From the NCBI RefSeq assembly GCF_013378055.1, contig NZ_CP051130.1:2730001-2794000 (forward strand): a DNA stretch of 64,000 nucleotides, in the 5' to 3' direction. The notes beneath the pieces were generated by a model. The model searched no databases. It saw nothing but the letters and a program-made list of their open reading frames with translations, and was not told where the DNA came from. Source of the stretch: Parasphingopyxis sp. CP4. GTDB taxonomy: Bacteria > Pseudomonadota > Alphaproteobacteria > Sphingomonadales > Sphingomonadaceae. Made by a program: the position numbers and the translations under genes. Shown in pieces: positions 51,161 to 59,764 of the stretch; the stretch's first letter is position 1, and each line of letters begins with the position of its first letter.

Positions 51161-51862
51161 CTACTCGCGAACATTCGCGACATTATAACTATAGGCCTCG
51201 TCCTGGGTCAGGCATCGACGGGTTTCGCCGCTGCCTACAGCCTGGGTCGCATACATGACTTCGCTCAGCAGCCGCCGTGACACGCCCATCCGGATCAGGA
51301 AGTCGTTATCTTCGGTGGCCAGCTGTGCACTGGCCTGTTCGATCTCACCAATCAGTTCGACCGTGCTTTCCGTTCCGGCTTCCACTTCCTGGCGGATCAC
51401 GTCGCGGTTACCCGTGTGCGTGAACATATGGACCATGAAATTGCCACCGCGTTCAACAATCCTGAGCTGCCCGCCCATGAACACGAAATTGCATGCGGAA
51501 AAGCAGGACCAGCCAGCCGGGATGCGCGTGATGATACCGGGAAATTCTGTCCGCAGCATGCGACCGGCTTCATTGCCGGCATAGGCATCGCCCCCCGGCG
51601 AACGGAACCAAATCTCGGCAATTGTATCATCGGCCGACAGCGCATCACGAAGCCGGTTCGCCAGGCCCGATGTGATCATGCCTTCGGCCAGGAGGACGCG
51701 ATATTCGCCGCGATCTTCCGTGGTCAGCGACATCACCTGATTGGCCGCCCAATTAGGCGTGGCCGGGCATGTCGGGTTGGGATTGTTCGACTGCGCCCCG
51801 GGGGAAGCGCTGGCGCATAACAATGCTGCTCCAATGGCGAAAAGATCGCGAACGCGGGTCAT
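51161..51862 (-). CDS. Exported ClpP-like (COG3904-type) protein
   Basis: The ATG at 51862 gives 233 residues with a signal peptide (MTRVRDLFAIGAALLCASASPGA). IAEIWFRSPGGDAYAGNEAGRMLRTEF, then PAGWSCFSACNFVFMGGQLRIVERGGNFMVHMF, follows the ClpP/crotonase-like fold of predicted periplasmic proteins; the Ser in S-C-F-S-A-C is in the place of the ClpP nucleophile and the His of V-H-M-F in the place of its partner. Activity is not established for these. It starts two bases after the upstream gene's stop, in an operon divergent from the CsgG-like gene. Confidence 0.8.
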   Translation of the reverse strand: MTRVRDLFAIGAALLCASASPGAQSNNPNPTCPATPNWAANQVMSLTTEDRGEYRVLLAEGMITSGLANRLRDALSADDTIAEIWFRSPGGDAYAGNEAGRMLRTEFPGIITRIPAGWSCFSACNFVFMGGQLRIVERGGNFMVHMFTHTGNRDVIRQEVEAGTESTVELIGEIEQASAQLATEDNDFLIRMGVSRRLLSEVMYATQAVGSGETRRCLTQDEAYSYNVANVRE

Positions 51863-51864
51863 GT

Positions 51865-52404
51865 TTATGCGGTCCGCGTGTACCGCCGCGAGGGTGGCAC
51901 ACGACACATCGTCTTGGGTACCGTCGTTTCTTCGCCTTCAACGATAATGACGTCCGTCACTTCAAGGCAGTCGCGGCCACTTGATGCTTGCGATCGTCCG
52001 GTCACTGTGGATCGGCCGCGCACACCCGGGCGCGTGTCGCTGGTCCATTCTGCGGTCGCACCGACTTGGCCACCGCGCGTGGCCTCATCTGTGGCCGCCG
52101 CAGCTTTTTCTTGTTCTTCAGGATCGAGACGGCAGGCAATTTCGGTCGCCAGCACATCGCTAAACTCGGTCGAAGGAACATAGGTCGGTATGCCAAGCGA
52201 TCGCGCTGCATCGCCCAATATGCCGCCAATAATTGATCGACCCGCCGATTCCCCCATCGTGTTGCAATGGTTCTCGCTATCGTCGGATCGCGACGACCCA
52301 CCGCCCAGCAAACCGCCAAATTGAAACGCAGCGACCGGTTGGGCGGCAAGCCCGACAATAATCGCAAAGGCAATGAAACGATTGTTACGGCTGTGCATAT
52401 ACAT
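51865..52404 (-). CDS. Exported small protein with antigen-like C-terminus
   Basis: The ATG at 52404 has GGGAGAG five bases upstream; 179 residues. The signal peptide covers about residues 1-24 (MYMHSRNNRFIAFAIIVGLAAQPVAA). A Gly/Ser stretch (FQFGGLLGGGSSRSDD) is followed by a helical part. The C-terminus (GRDCLEVTDVIIVEGEETTVPKTMCRVPPSRRY) resembles the end of 17-kDa surface-antigen-type envelope proteins, with a Cys pair, but the match is weak. Function unknown. Together with the ClpP-like and CsgG-like genes it forms a small envelope locus. Confidence 0.7.
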   Translation of the reverse strand: MYMHSRNNRFIAFAIIVGLAAQPVAAFQFGGLLGGGSSRSDDSENHCNTMGESAGRSIIGGILGDAARSLGIPTYVPSTEFSDVLATEIACRLDPEEQEKAAAATDEATRGGQVGATAEWTSDTRPGVRGRSTVTGRSQASSGRDCLEVTDVIIVEGEETTVPKTMCRVPPSRRYTRTA

Positions 52405-52632
52405 ATTACTCTCCCGGTCGACCCGGTTGCATTCCTCAATCACGCGCCAACTAGCCTGTAGCCCGCAAAACATCAAGATTCTTAGGGTAGAATGGGTGTC
52501 GATAGCGTTAAAATCAAAGTTGGTGATCAGCGTCACTACGGCCATCTCCGCAATGCCCGATAAGCATTCTCGTCAACGTGATCCGAAACAGGATCATCAA
52601 AACGAAACTGAATTTGAATCGGGAGACCAATC

Positions 52633-53379
52633 ATGTGGAAATCTATTGCTTCGGTAGCCGCGATCGCCGCTGCCATGACTATGACTGCAACACCGGCTTC
52701 GGCTGACCGTGGTTCACACAGCCAGCGGGCTTCACTGCCTACCTGCACCCAGCCGATCGGCGCGATCTCGATCGTTGAGCCGGACGATAACTGGTGGCAG
52801 CGTTATGATCTCGATAGCCCGGAATCGGTTATCAACCTTCTCGTCTTGCGCTCGGGCTGTTTCACGATCGTCGATCGCGGTCGCGGATTGCGCAGCCGCA
52901 ATCTTGAGCGAGCCTTGGCCGATAATGGCGACCTGCAGGCCGGATCGAATTTCGGCGGCGGACAGGTTCGTGCGGCTGACTTCTTCATCATTCCGGATAT
53001 CATCGCGACCAACCGCGATGCCGGTGGCTTTAACATCGGCGGTTCCCTGGGCGGCATTTTTGGCAGCACATTGGGTGGTACCTCGCTCGGCATCAATACG
53101 CGCCGCCGTGAAGCCAATGTATCGCTGACCCTTGTCAATGCCCGGACGACCGAAACCTTACGCCTGACTGAAGGCTATCATCGTGAAACCGATACCGGTT
53201 TCTCGGCTGGCCTGTTCGGCGGTGGCGGGATTTTCGGAAACCTTGGTGGCGGTCTGGGCATCGGCACTTACGAGAACACCGAGATCGGCCAGGTTGTCGC
53301 CGCAGCCTATCTCGATGCCTATTCTGATCTGGTGGTCCAGCTAGGCGGGGTAACCGCGCAGGCGCCGGTTGCTCAATAA
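52633..53379 (+). CDS. Exported CsgG/HfaB-like protein
   Basis: A 248-residue protein with a signal peptide (MWKSIASVAAIAAAMTMTATPASA). Residues 70-110 (LLVLRSGCFTIVDRGRGLRSRNLERALADNG) and AADFFIIPDIIATNRDAGGFNIGG, then REANVSLTLVNARTTETLRLTEG, follow the CsgG/LpoB-type pattern (sequence around F-x-V-V-E-R...L..E). CsgG forms a secretion pore and HfaB anchors holdfast. Two Gly-rich stretches (GGSLGGIFGSTLGGTSLGI, GLFGGGGIFGNLGGGLGIG) are unusual insertions. No lipobox is visible, unlike CsgG, so a soluble or differently anchored form is likely. A strong terminator follows. Confidence 0.78.
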   Translation: MWKSIASVAAIAAAMTMTATPASADRGSHSQRASLPTCTQPIGAISIVEPDDNWWQRYDLDSPESVINLLVLRSGCFTIVDRGRGLRSRNLERALADNGDLQAGSNFGGGQVRAADFFIIPDIIATNRDAGGFNIGGSLGGIFGSTLGGTSLGINTRRREANVSLTLVNARTTETLRLTEGYHRETDTGFSAGLFGGGGIFGNLGGGLGIGTYENTEIGQVVAAAYLDAYSDLVVQLGGVTAQAPVAQ

Positions 53380-53403
53380 CGGCACTGTCAGATCTTGGGG
53401 GGA

Positions 53404-53436
53404 GGGGCACGCAGCCAACAGGTTGCGTGCCCCTTT
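53404..53436 (+). terminator. Rho-independent terminator after the CsgG-like gene
   Basis: GGGGCACGCA (53404-53413) pairs perfectly with TGCGTGCCCC (53424-53433) across a 10-base loop, followed by TTT. It lies 24 bases after the stop. Confidence 0.8.
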
Positions 53437-53500
53437 AGCTTGCCTCGACGGGAAAGCCCGTTAGCATCTCTGCAGGACCAAATTCTAAGAGGGGACCCCC

Positions 53501-54811
53501 ATGCGCCATATCGCGGTGGTCGGTACTGGGCCGGCAGGCTATTATTCAGCAGAGGCCGCCCAAAAACTGTTTGGCGAAGATGTTTCCATCGACATGATTG
53601 ACCGGTTGCCAGTGCCCTATGGCCTGATCCGGTTCGGCGTCGCGCCGGATCATCAATCGATCAAGAATGTCGCGCGGCGTTATGAGAAAGTCGCCCTGTC
53701 GGACAATGTTCGCTTTGTCGGTAATCTTACCATTGGCGAAGATATCAGCATCGACGAGCTTACCGATCTCTATGATGCGGTGATATTAGCTACCGGTGCG
53801 CCGGAAGATCGCGCATTGCCGATCCCCGGGGCCGACCTTTCCGGTGTTTTGGGCAGCGCGGCATTTGTCGGCTGGTATAATGGTCACCCCGATCACAGCG
53901 AAGTGGATCCGCCCTTGGACGGCACACATGTCGTGGTTATCGGCAATGGCAATGTCGCGCTCGACGTGGCGCGTATCCTGTCAAAAACCTCTGATGAGTT
54001 TTCCGGGTCAGACATCGTGTTGCACGCCTATGAGCAGCTCGAAACCGCGAACACTGAGCATGTGGCCTTGCTGGGTCGTCGTGGACCGCATCAGATCGCA
54101 ATGACGCCGAAAGAGCTGGGCGAATTGGGTCGGCTGGAACGGGCGGCACCTCGCGTAGATCCAAATGATTTACCGGAAGAAGGCGCTGATGCATTGCTTG
54201 AGCCTGGTATGCGGAAATCGGTCACTTTCCTCAGGGAATTTGCCGCGATTCCGGAATCCTTTCGTGTCGACAAAAGTGTCGAAATCGAATTCGATTTCTT
54301 CGCCGCACCGGTCCGCATCGAAGGGGATGGCAAGGTCGAACAGGTCGTTGTCGAACGCACCGAATTGGACGCTGATCTGCGCAGCCAGGGAACCGGCGAG
54401 ACATATACAATCCCGGCCTCGATGGTCGTGACCTGTATCGGCTATCAAACGCCGCCGATTGAAGGGGTGCCGTTCGAACATGGCCGTGGCCGTTTTGCCA
54501 ATGATGAGGGCCGGATCATGCCGGGCCTATATTGCGTTGGCTGGGCGAAGCGCGGACCGACCGGTACGATCGGTACCAACCGGCCGGATGGCTATGCTGT
54601 GGTCGATCTGATCGCCGAAGATATCGGCGAGGGCGCGGGCAAAACGGGTCGGGCCGGGCTCGATGCGTTGCTTGCGGAACGCAATGTCGACGTCGTGACC
54701 TTCCGGGACTGGAAGAAGATCGAGGAAGCCGAAGCGGATCGCGCTCGCGAAGGCAGTCCGCGCGAAAAGTTCATCGAAATCGAAGAGATGATTGCGGCTC
54801 GATCCCGGTGA
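53501..54811 (+). CDS. FprA-type ferredoxin--NADP+ reductase
   Basis: A 436-residue FAD flavoprotein of the adrenodoxin-reductase/FprA type. The FAD loop is V-G-T-G-P-A-G-Y-Y, with PVPYGLIRFGVAPDHQSIKNV; the NADPH loop is G-N-G-N-V-A-L-D-V-A-R-I-L, and GRRGPHQIAMT and RGPTGTIGTNRPDGY are conserved. It passes electrons from NADPH to ferredoxins that feed P450s. The nearest P450s are the CYP153 array about 17 kb away; no ferredoxin gene is in the window. Its TGA overlaps the sulfotransferase GTG start. Confidence 0.93.
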   Translation: MRHIAVVGTGPAGYYSAEAAQKLFGEDVSIDMIDRLPVPYGLIRFGVAPDHQSIKNVARRYEKVALSDNVRFVGNLTIGEDISIDELTDLYDAVILATGAPEDRALPIPGADLSGVLGSAAFVGWYNGHPDHSEVDPPLDGTHVVVIGNGNVALDVARILSKTSDEFSGSDIVLHAYEQLETANTEHVALLGRRGPHQIAMTPKELGELGRLERAAPRVDPNDLPEEGADALLEPGMRKSVTFLREFAAIPESFRVDKSVEIEFDFFAAPVRIEGDGKVEQVVVERTELDADLRSQGTGETYTIPASMVVTCIGYQTPPIEGVPFEHGRGRFANDEGRIMPGLYCVGWAKRGPTGTIGTNRPDGYAVVDLIAEDIGEGAGKTGRAGLDALLAERNVDVVTFRDWKKIEEAEADRAREGSPREKFIEIEEMIAARSR

Positions 54812-55599
54812 CGGACGCGACGGCAAGCGCACCAATAGACCGGCATATGGAAGCGTGTTTCAACAGCCGCATGTCGGCGGCGGTCAAGAACGAGTTGGTG
54901 CTGCCAAGCGACCCGACTGACTTTGGTGATGCGCCAGACCATCTTCTACTGATCCTCTTCGCGTCGCGCTGCGGGAGTAGTTACGCTGGACACCTCCTCG
55001 CTAATACCCCCCATTTCGATCAGGTTAGAGAAGCATTTAACGTCGGGCACCTCGCGCAAGTGCGCGAGAAGCATAATCTTGCTGACGATGGCGAAGCGGC
55101 GCGCTGGATGATTACCAGACATGGGACGTCGAAGGCATTTGCCGCCAAATGCGGCCAGCCAGGGCTGATCGGTGCTTGGCATCTCGGTTACCTAGAGGCA
55201 AAATTTGATCGGATGAATTGTCTGGTGCTCGAGCGCCGAGATCGTGTGGCCCAGGCCGTATCGCTGTTTCGGGCGGAGCTGAGCGGCCGATTTCATTCAC
55301 CGCAAAAGGCAGCGCGCGAGGTGCAGCTCGATGATTATGATCGCGAGAAGATCTCGGTTTTTCACGCCGTCATCGACCAGGTCTATGACTCGTTACACCG
55401 CTTTCTCGCGCTGACGGGAAAGTCCTATCGCACGGTTTATTATGAAGATATCTGCGCGGATCCGGAAGCATTCGTCAGGGACACATGTGCCGATATGGAT
55501 TTGCCGATGCCCGCCACTTTTGACGCTGAAGTGCGGCTGGAAGTCCTTCGCGATGAATTGAGTGTCGAGTGGATAGACCGCTTCAAGCACGGCCGTTAG
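54808..55599 (+). CDS. Stf0-like sulfotransferase
   Basis: The GTG at 54808 overlaps the reductase stop (GTGA); ATG at 54847 or 54871 are alternatives as no clear ribosome site marks any of them. 263 residues from GTG. LLLILFASRCGSSYAGHLLANTP is the PAPS 5'-phosphosulfate loop of Stf0-type enzymes and LGYLEAKFDRMNCLVLERRDRVAQAVSLFRAELSGRFHS is the 3'-phosphate-binding R..S segment, with YEDICADPEAFVRDTCADMDLP following. It should transfer sulfate to a hydroxyl of a glycan, lipid or small molecule. Coupling to a ferredoxin reductase is unexpected. Confidence 0.85.
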   Translation: MTDATASAPIDRHMEACFNSRMSAAVKNELVLPSDPTDFGDAPDHLLLILFASRCGSSYAGHLLANTPHFDQVREAFNVGHLAQVREKHNLADDGEAARWMITRHGTSKAFAAKCGQPGLIGAWHLGYLEAKFDRMNCLVLERRDRVAQAVSLFRAELSGRFHSPQKAAREVQLDDYDREKISVFHAVIDQVYDSLHRFLALTGKSYRTVYYEDICADPEAFVRDTCADMDLPMPATFDAEVRLEVLRDELSVEWIDRFKHGR

Positions 55600-55605
55600 C
55601 GGCCG

Positions 55606-56517
55606 TCAGCTTGGCTTTGACACGTTTTGCTCAAGCCAATCGCCGAGAATCGCATTCACCTGTTCGGGCGCTTCTTGCTGCACCCAATGCGATACGCCGG
55701 GCAAGCGGTGAAGCTCCAGATTTGGAACCCATTCTTCGGTCCCTTCGGTGCAGCGGATATTGAGCGCGACATCCTCTTCACCCCAGATCATCAGCGTTGG
55801 TGTGTCGATCCGTCCATCGCCGAGATCGACAGAATCATTGCGCCGCACGAGCGCGCGATAATAGTTGAGCATCGCGGTGAGCGCGCCCGGGCGCGCGGCG
55901 GCGGCAGAGTATATCTTCTGTACCTCTGGCCCAAAATTGCTCTGGTCGCAGCTGGAACGCGCGACCATCTGGCCGATTGCTCGCGCATTGTTCCGGCCCA
56001 GAAGTTTCTCCGGGAGCCAGGGGATCTGGAAGAAGAAGATGTACCAGCTCTTTTTGAACTGGCGCCAATGTTTGATCTCGCGCTGGCCGACCATCGGATG
56101 CGGGACATTCATGATCACAAGCCGGGCGAGTGGCCGCAATTTCCGGATTGCAAATGCCCAGGCGACAATCGCGCCCCAATCATGGGCGATAAGCGTCACC
56201 TCCTTGGCGCCGCTCGCATCGATGAGCGCGGCGACATCATCGGTCAGCTGGTCGAGCGCATAGGCATCTATTCCTGTCGGCCGGCTGGAGCCGCCATAGC
56301 CGCGCATATTCGGCGCCCAGACGCGATAACCCCGCTCAACCAGCAACGGAATTTGAAAGCGCCAGCTATAGTGAAGCTCGGGAAAGCCATGGAGGCACAA
56401 TGCAAGCCGATCGCCCGAGCCTGCTTCGGCCAGCTCAAAACGCTGCCCATTTGCTTCGACCCACCGCATCGTGACGCCGCTATCGGGCTCTGGCGTCCAG
56501 CTGAATTCACTATCCAT
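55606..56517 (-). CDS. Alpha/beta hydrolase, epoxide-hydrolase-like
   Basis: A 303-residue enzyme with H-G-F-P at 43-46 (oxyanion), nucleophile Asp113 in A-H-D-W-G and catalytic His in the C-terminal P-G-V-S-H-W-V-Q-Q-E. Asp in the GEEDVAL loop is the likely acid. The D-W-G elbow and HGFPE assign it to soluble epoxide hydrolases or the related haloalkane dehalogenases; PHPMVGQREIKHWRQFKKSWYIFFFQIPWLPE in the cap favours epoxide hydrolase. Convergent with the sulfotransferase. Confidence 0.92.
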   Translation of the reverse strand: MDSEFSWTPEPDSGVTMRWVEANGQRFELAEAGSGDRLALCLHGFPELHYSWRFQIPLLVERGYRVWAPNMRGYGGSSRPTGIDAYALDQLTDDVAALIDASGAKEVTLIAHDWGAIVAWAFAIRKLRPLARLVIMNVPHPMVGQREIKHWRQFKKSWYIFFFQIPWLPEKLLGRNNARAIGQMVARSSCDQSNFGPEVQKIYSAAAARPGALTAMLNYYRALVRRNDSVDLGDGRIDTPTLMIWGEEDVALNIRCTEGTEEWVPNLELHRLPGVSHWVQQEAPEQVNAILGDWLEQNVSKPS

Positions 56518-56587
56518 ATCCGGACCGTAGCAGCCTCGGCGCTTTTCTGCTAACGTCTACGTAAACCAGAAATCAGGAGAGAGTTTG

Positions 56588-58330
56588 ATGCATGACCTCG
56601 TCATCCGAAACGGCACAATTGTAGATGGTCTGGGCGGTGAACCCTTTACCGGTGATATCGCTGTCGATGGCGATCTTGTGACGCAGATCGGCGAAGTGAG
56701 CGAGCCAGGGCGCGAAGAAATCGACGCGACCGGCAAGGTCGTCGCGCCGGGCTGGGTCGATATTCATACCCATTATGATGGCCAGGCCACCTGGGACAGT
56801 GAGATGGCGCCGTCCAGCTGGCATGGCGTGACGACGGTCGTGATGGGCAATTGCGGGGTCGGTTTTGCCCCTGCCAAGCCGGACAAGCATGACTGGCTGA
56901 TCGGTCTGATGGAAGGCGTGGAAGATATTCCCGGAACTGCGCTAGCCGAGGGGATGAGCTGGAACTGGGAAAGCTTCCCCGAATATATGGACGAGCTCGA
57001 AAAAATGCCGCGCACCGTGGATGTCGCCTGCCATGTGCCGCACGGCGCAATCCGCGCGTATGTTCTGGGTGACCGGGAAACGCCCGGTGCGGTTCCGACC
57101 GATGAGGATGTCGAGAAGATGTCGGCGATTGTCGAGGAAGGGCTGCGAGCCGGTGCGCTCGGTTTCTCAACCTCACGGACGATCCTCCATCGCGATGTCG
57201 AGGGCGAGCTGGTTCCCGGGACGACGGCGACCAAGGAAGAATTGATCGGTATCGGCCGGGCCATGGGCCGGGTTGGCTATGGCGTGTTCGAGATGGCATC
57301 CGACATGAAACGCGAATGGGACGAATTTGGCTGGATGGGCGATCTGTCGCGCGAAACCGGCCTGCCGGTCACCTTTGCCGCGCTCCAGTCGATTGCCAAG
57401 GAAATGCCCCTCGAAGAACAGATCGAAGCGACCGCCGCGGAAAACGCCAAGGGCGCCAATATCGTCGCCCAGATCGCCTTGCGCGGAAACGGGATCATCA
57501 TGGCCTGGCAGGGCACGGTGCACCCGTTTGTCTTCAAGCCAGCCTGGGAAGAAATATCCGAGCTGGATTGGGATGCGAAACTCGCCAAGCTCAAGGATGC
57601 GGATTTCCGCAAGCGGATGATCGACGAAGAGTCCGTGTATCCGGAGAATCCTGATCTCCTGCCGCTGTTCATGATGATCGCCAATGGCTGGCCGGTTCAG
57701 TTCGAGATGATGGACGGCTTCAACTATGAGCCGACCGCCGCCGAGAGCGTCGCCGCCCGCGCCGAAGAAGCCGGGATGACGGGTAGTGAATATGCCTATG
57801 AGCTGCTGATGCGCGAAGAGGGCACCGGCTTCATCTATTATCCGATCCTCAACTATGCGGACGGCAATCTCGATTTCCTCCACCCGCTCCAGCATCGCGA
57901 TGACACGGTGAACTCGCTGTCCGATGGCGGCGCGCATTGCGGTACGATCTGCGATGCCGCTTCGCCGACCTTCATGCTCGAACATTGGGTGCGCGATCGC
58001 GAGCGCGGCACGATCAGCCTCGCCAATGCGGTAAAGCGCCAATGCTATGATACCGCGCGGCTCTACGGCCTCAATGATCGCGGGGTTCTTGCGCCCGGCT
58101 ATCTGGCTGACATCAATGTGATCGATCTCGACAATCTCAAGCTTGAAAAGCCTTGGCTGGCCTTTGATCTGCCGGCGGGTGGCAAGCGCCTGCTGCAAAA
58201 GGCGCAGGGCTATGAGGTGACGATCAAATCGGGCCAGGTCACCTTCCTCAACGGCACGGTTACCGAAGCGCGCCCAGGCGGCCTGATCCGCGGTCCGCAA
58301 TCGGTGGAGATGGCTGAAGCGGCGGAGTAG
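56588..58330 (+). CDS. N-acyl-D-amino-acid deacylase-like amidohydrolase
   Basis: The ATG at 56588 has AGGAGAGAG upstream; 580 residues, no signal peptide. The metal site is H-T-H-Y-D-G, with the Cys ligand in GNCGVG and Asp in S-D-G-G-A-H-C near residue 440, as in D-aminoacylases and related dihydroorotase-like hydrolases. The C-terminal beta domain (VLAPGYLADINVIDLDNL) is typical. It hydrolyses an N-acyl-D-amino acid or a cyclic amide. Its family is abundant and often misannotated, so the substrate is open. Ends 99 bp before tRNA-Pro. Confidence 0.9.
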   Translation: MHDLVIRNGTIVDGLGGEPFTGDIAVDGDLVTQIGEVSEPGREEIDATGKVVAPGWVDIHTHYDGQATWDSEMAPSSWHGVTTVVMGNCGVGFAPAKPDKHDWLIGLMEGVEDIPGTALAEGMSWNWESFPEYMDELEKMPRTVDVACHVPHGAIRAYVLGDRETPGAVPTDEDVEKMSAIVEEGLRAGALGFSTSRTILHRDVEGELVPGTTATKEELIGIGRAMGRVGYGVFEMASDMKREWDEFGWMGDLSRETGLPVTFAALQSIAKEMPLEEQIEATAAENAKGANIVAQIALRGNGIIMAWQGTVHPFVFKPAWEEISELDWDAKLAKLKDADFRKRMIDEESVYPENPDLLPLFMMIANGWPVQFEMMDGFNYEPTAAESVAARAEEAGMTGSEYAYELLMREEGTGFIYYPILNYADGNLDFLHPLQHRDDTVNSLSDGGAHCGTICDAASPTFMLEHWVRDRERGTISLANAVKRQCYDTARLYGLNDRGVLAPGYLADINVIDLDNLKLEKPWLAFDLPAGGKRLLQKAQGYEVTIKSGQVTFLNGTVTEARPGGLIRGPQSVEMAEAAE

Positions 58331-58429
58331 CTGACCTCAAATCAGCGGTTGAAAGCAGGTCGTCCGGCCCGTATAGAGCCGCGTCTGTCTCCCGGTGGGC
58401 CCGCATCTTTGCAGGCCGGACACATCGGT

Positions 58430-58506
58430 CGGGGAGTAGCTCAGCCAGGTAGAGCACTGTCTTCGGGAGGCAGGGGCCGGAGGTTCGAATCCTCTCTCCC
58501 CGACCA
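58430..58506 (+). tRNA. tRNA-Pro (anticodon CGG)
   Basis: 77 bases including encoded CCA. Acceptor stem CGGGGAG pairs with CTCCCCG. D arm GCTC...GAGC; anticodon stem CTGTC/GGCAG with loop TTCGGGA, anticodon CGG at 58464-58466; T arm GGAGG-TTCGAAT-CCTCT. A T-run follows within 10 bases. Confidence 0.97.
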
Positions 58507-58540
58507 TTTTTTCCAGACAAATGCAAAGACCATTGTGTTT

Positions 58541-58572
58541 GAATGTCCGCTTCTGTTCGCAAGCGGACATTC
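58541..58572. repeat. Perfect hairpin repeat GAATGTCCGCTT/AAGCGGACATTC
   Basis: 12-base arms at 58541-58552 and 58561-58572 with an eight-base loop (CTGTTCGC). Lies between tRNA-Pro and ogt at the left edge of the lower-G+C segment. A related sequence occurs at 61430-61456 near the right edge. Confidence 0.65.
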
Positions 58573-58612
58573 GATCCTACTCGCCCATTGTCCGCCTTTG
58601 GATGGGAAGCGA

Positions 58613-59179
58613 TCACTTCTGTGGTTTAACCGCTAACGGCAGATCTCCAAACAAAGTTGGAGATCCACCAAAATGGGCCCCTTCAATTTCGAGCATCTTG
58701 AGTTTGGTTTCTACTCCGCCTGGCGCTGAAAAGCCGGTAAGTTTGCCATTTGCACCAACAACACGGTGGCAAGGAACGATGATCGGGATTGGGTTACGCC
58801 CAAGAGCCTGGCCAACCCTTTGAGCAAAGAGCTTGTCGCCGAGTTGCAAGGCAACTTCCCCGTAGGTGAGCGTTTCGCCAGCCGGAATTGCGCACGTGAC
58901 AGCGTAGACCTTCTCTGCGAATTCATCGACTTCACCAAGATCGCAGGCGACAAATGACAAATCTGCTTTTTCACCTTCAAGCAGCGCAATGATTGATTGA
59001 ATAGCACGGTCAATGGCCGGTGGCGGCTTAGCTCTTCTTGCCCCGGTTCGTTTGACGACGCGCGCCGCCGTCGCGGCGGGGGTCTTTTCAGGCAAAGAAG
59101 CTGCGACGACCAAATCGCCACGCCAAGCGATGCAACAATCACCGATTGCCGTCGGGAAGAGAGTAAATTCCGCATTCAT
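58613..59179 (-). CDS. ogt: Methylated-DNA--protein-cysteine methyltransferase
   Basis: A 188-residue alkyltransferase. The acceptor Cys137 is in P-C-H-R-V and the Arg finger region reads [24 protein letters not shown], as in Ogt/AGT. It removes methyl groups from O6-methylguanine in a suicide reaction. It starts 6 bases after the Lrp stop, so the two are in one operon. The segment is less G+C-rich than neighbouring genes. Confidence 0.92.
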   Translation of the reverse strand: MNAEFTLFPTAIGDCCIAWRGDLVVAASLPEKTPAATAARVVKRTGARRAKPPPAIDRAIQSIIALLEGEKADLSFVACDLGEVDEFAEKVYAVTCAIPAGETLTYGEVALQLGDKLFAQRVGQALGRNPIPIIVPCHRVVGANGKLTGFSAPGGVETKLKMLEIEGAHFGGSPTLFGDLPLAVKPQK

Positions 59180-59185
59180 TCTGAT

Positions 59186-59683
59186 CTAGTCCAATATGGC
59201 TTGCGGCCCACGTTCAAGCAATGTCGTCAAAACAATATGGCTCCTTGTGTTGGTGACTTCGCCAAATTCGCGCATTCGCACCAGGAGATTATCCAGAGCC
59301 TGTGGGTCTCTGCACCGCGCCTTTATCAAAAGGCAGGAGTCTCCGGCCACACTATGAACTTCTTCAACATCAGCGTCCTCATGTAGACTGGCAAAATTTT
59401 CCCTGGCCTTGGCACCGGTGTAATTCACATGAATGAAGGCGAGAAACGGACGCCCGATTTTTGCACCGTCCAGGCTAATGGTGTTCTTCGTAATCACGCC
59501 TGCGGCTTTCATTTTCTTCACTCGTTCGTGCACCGCTGGTGCTGAAAGATGCACCATTGCACCCAAGTCGGAATAGGATTGCGATGAATCTTCGCTAAGC
59601 GCGCTTAATAATTTTCGGTCTGTATCGTCGATTACCAGCTCCGATACCCGCTTCTGCTGAACACCGTTCGTATCTTTGTACAT
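59186..59683 (-). CDS. Lrp/AsnC family transcriptional regulator
   Basis: A 165-residue regulator. The N-terminal winged HTH reads IDDTDRKLLSALSEDSSQSYSDLGAMVHLSAPAVHERVKKMKAAGVI and the C-terminal RAM domain follows (HVNYTGAKARENFASLHEDADVEEVHSVAGDSCLLIKARC). ATG behind AAGGAG. Divergent from a LysE-type exporter gene, a usual arrangement in which the regulator senses an amino acid and controls the exporter. Confidence 0.93.
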   Translation of the reverse strand: MYKDTNGVQQKRVSELVIDDTDRKLLSALSEDSSQSYSDLGAMVHLSAPAVHERVKKMKAAGVITKNTISLDGAKIGRPFLAFIHVNYTGAKARENFASLHEDADVEEVHSVAGDSCLLIKARCRDPQALDNLLVRMREFGEVTNTRSHIVLTTLLERGPQAILD

Positions 59684-59764
59684 AAGTCCAGAACTCCTTG
59701 ATGCCGAATTTCATTCGTCGATATATCTATATGACTATACATTATTCGGCAATTGGAGTTTTCT
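59684..59764. promoter_or_regulatory. Divergent lrp-like/lysE-like promoter region
   Basis: An 81-base AT-rich gap containing TATATCTATATGACTATACA, with no clean palindrome. It holds the divergent promoters for the Lrp-ogt operon and the LysE-type gene, probably with the Lrp binding sites. Confidence 0.4.

Noticed and set aside
51080-51280. 66-codon plus-strand frame before the ClpP-like gene end
   Set aside because: Overlaps the 3' end of the minus-strand gene and shows no signal or motif beyond chance hydrophobicity.
58260-58616. Minus-strand frame over the tRNA-Pro region reading [11 protein letters not shown]
   Set aside because: This is the well-known spurious translation antisense to a tRNA-Pro gene; it overlaps a clear tRNA and has no ribosome site.
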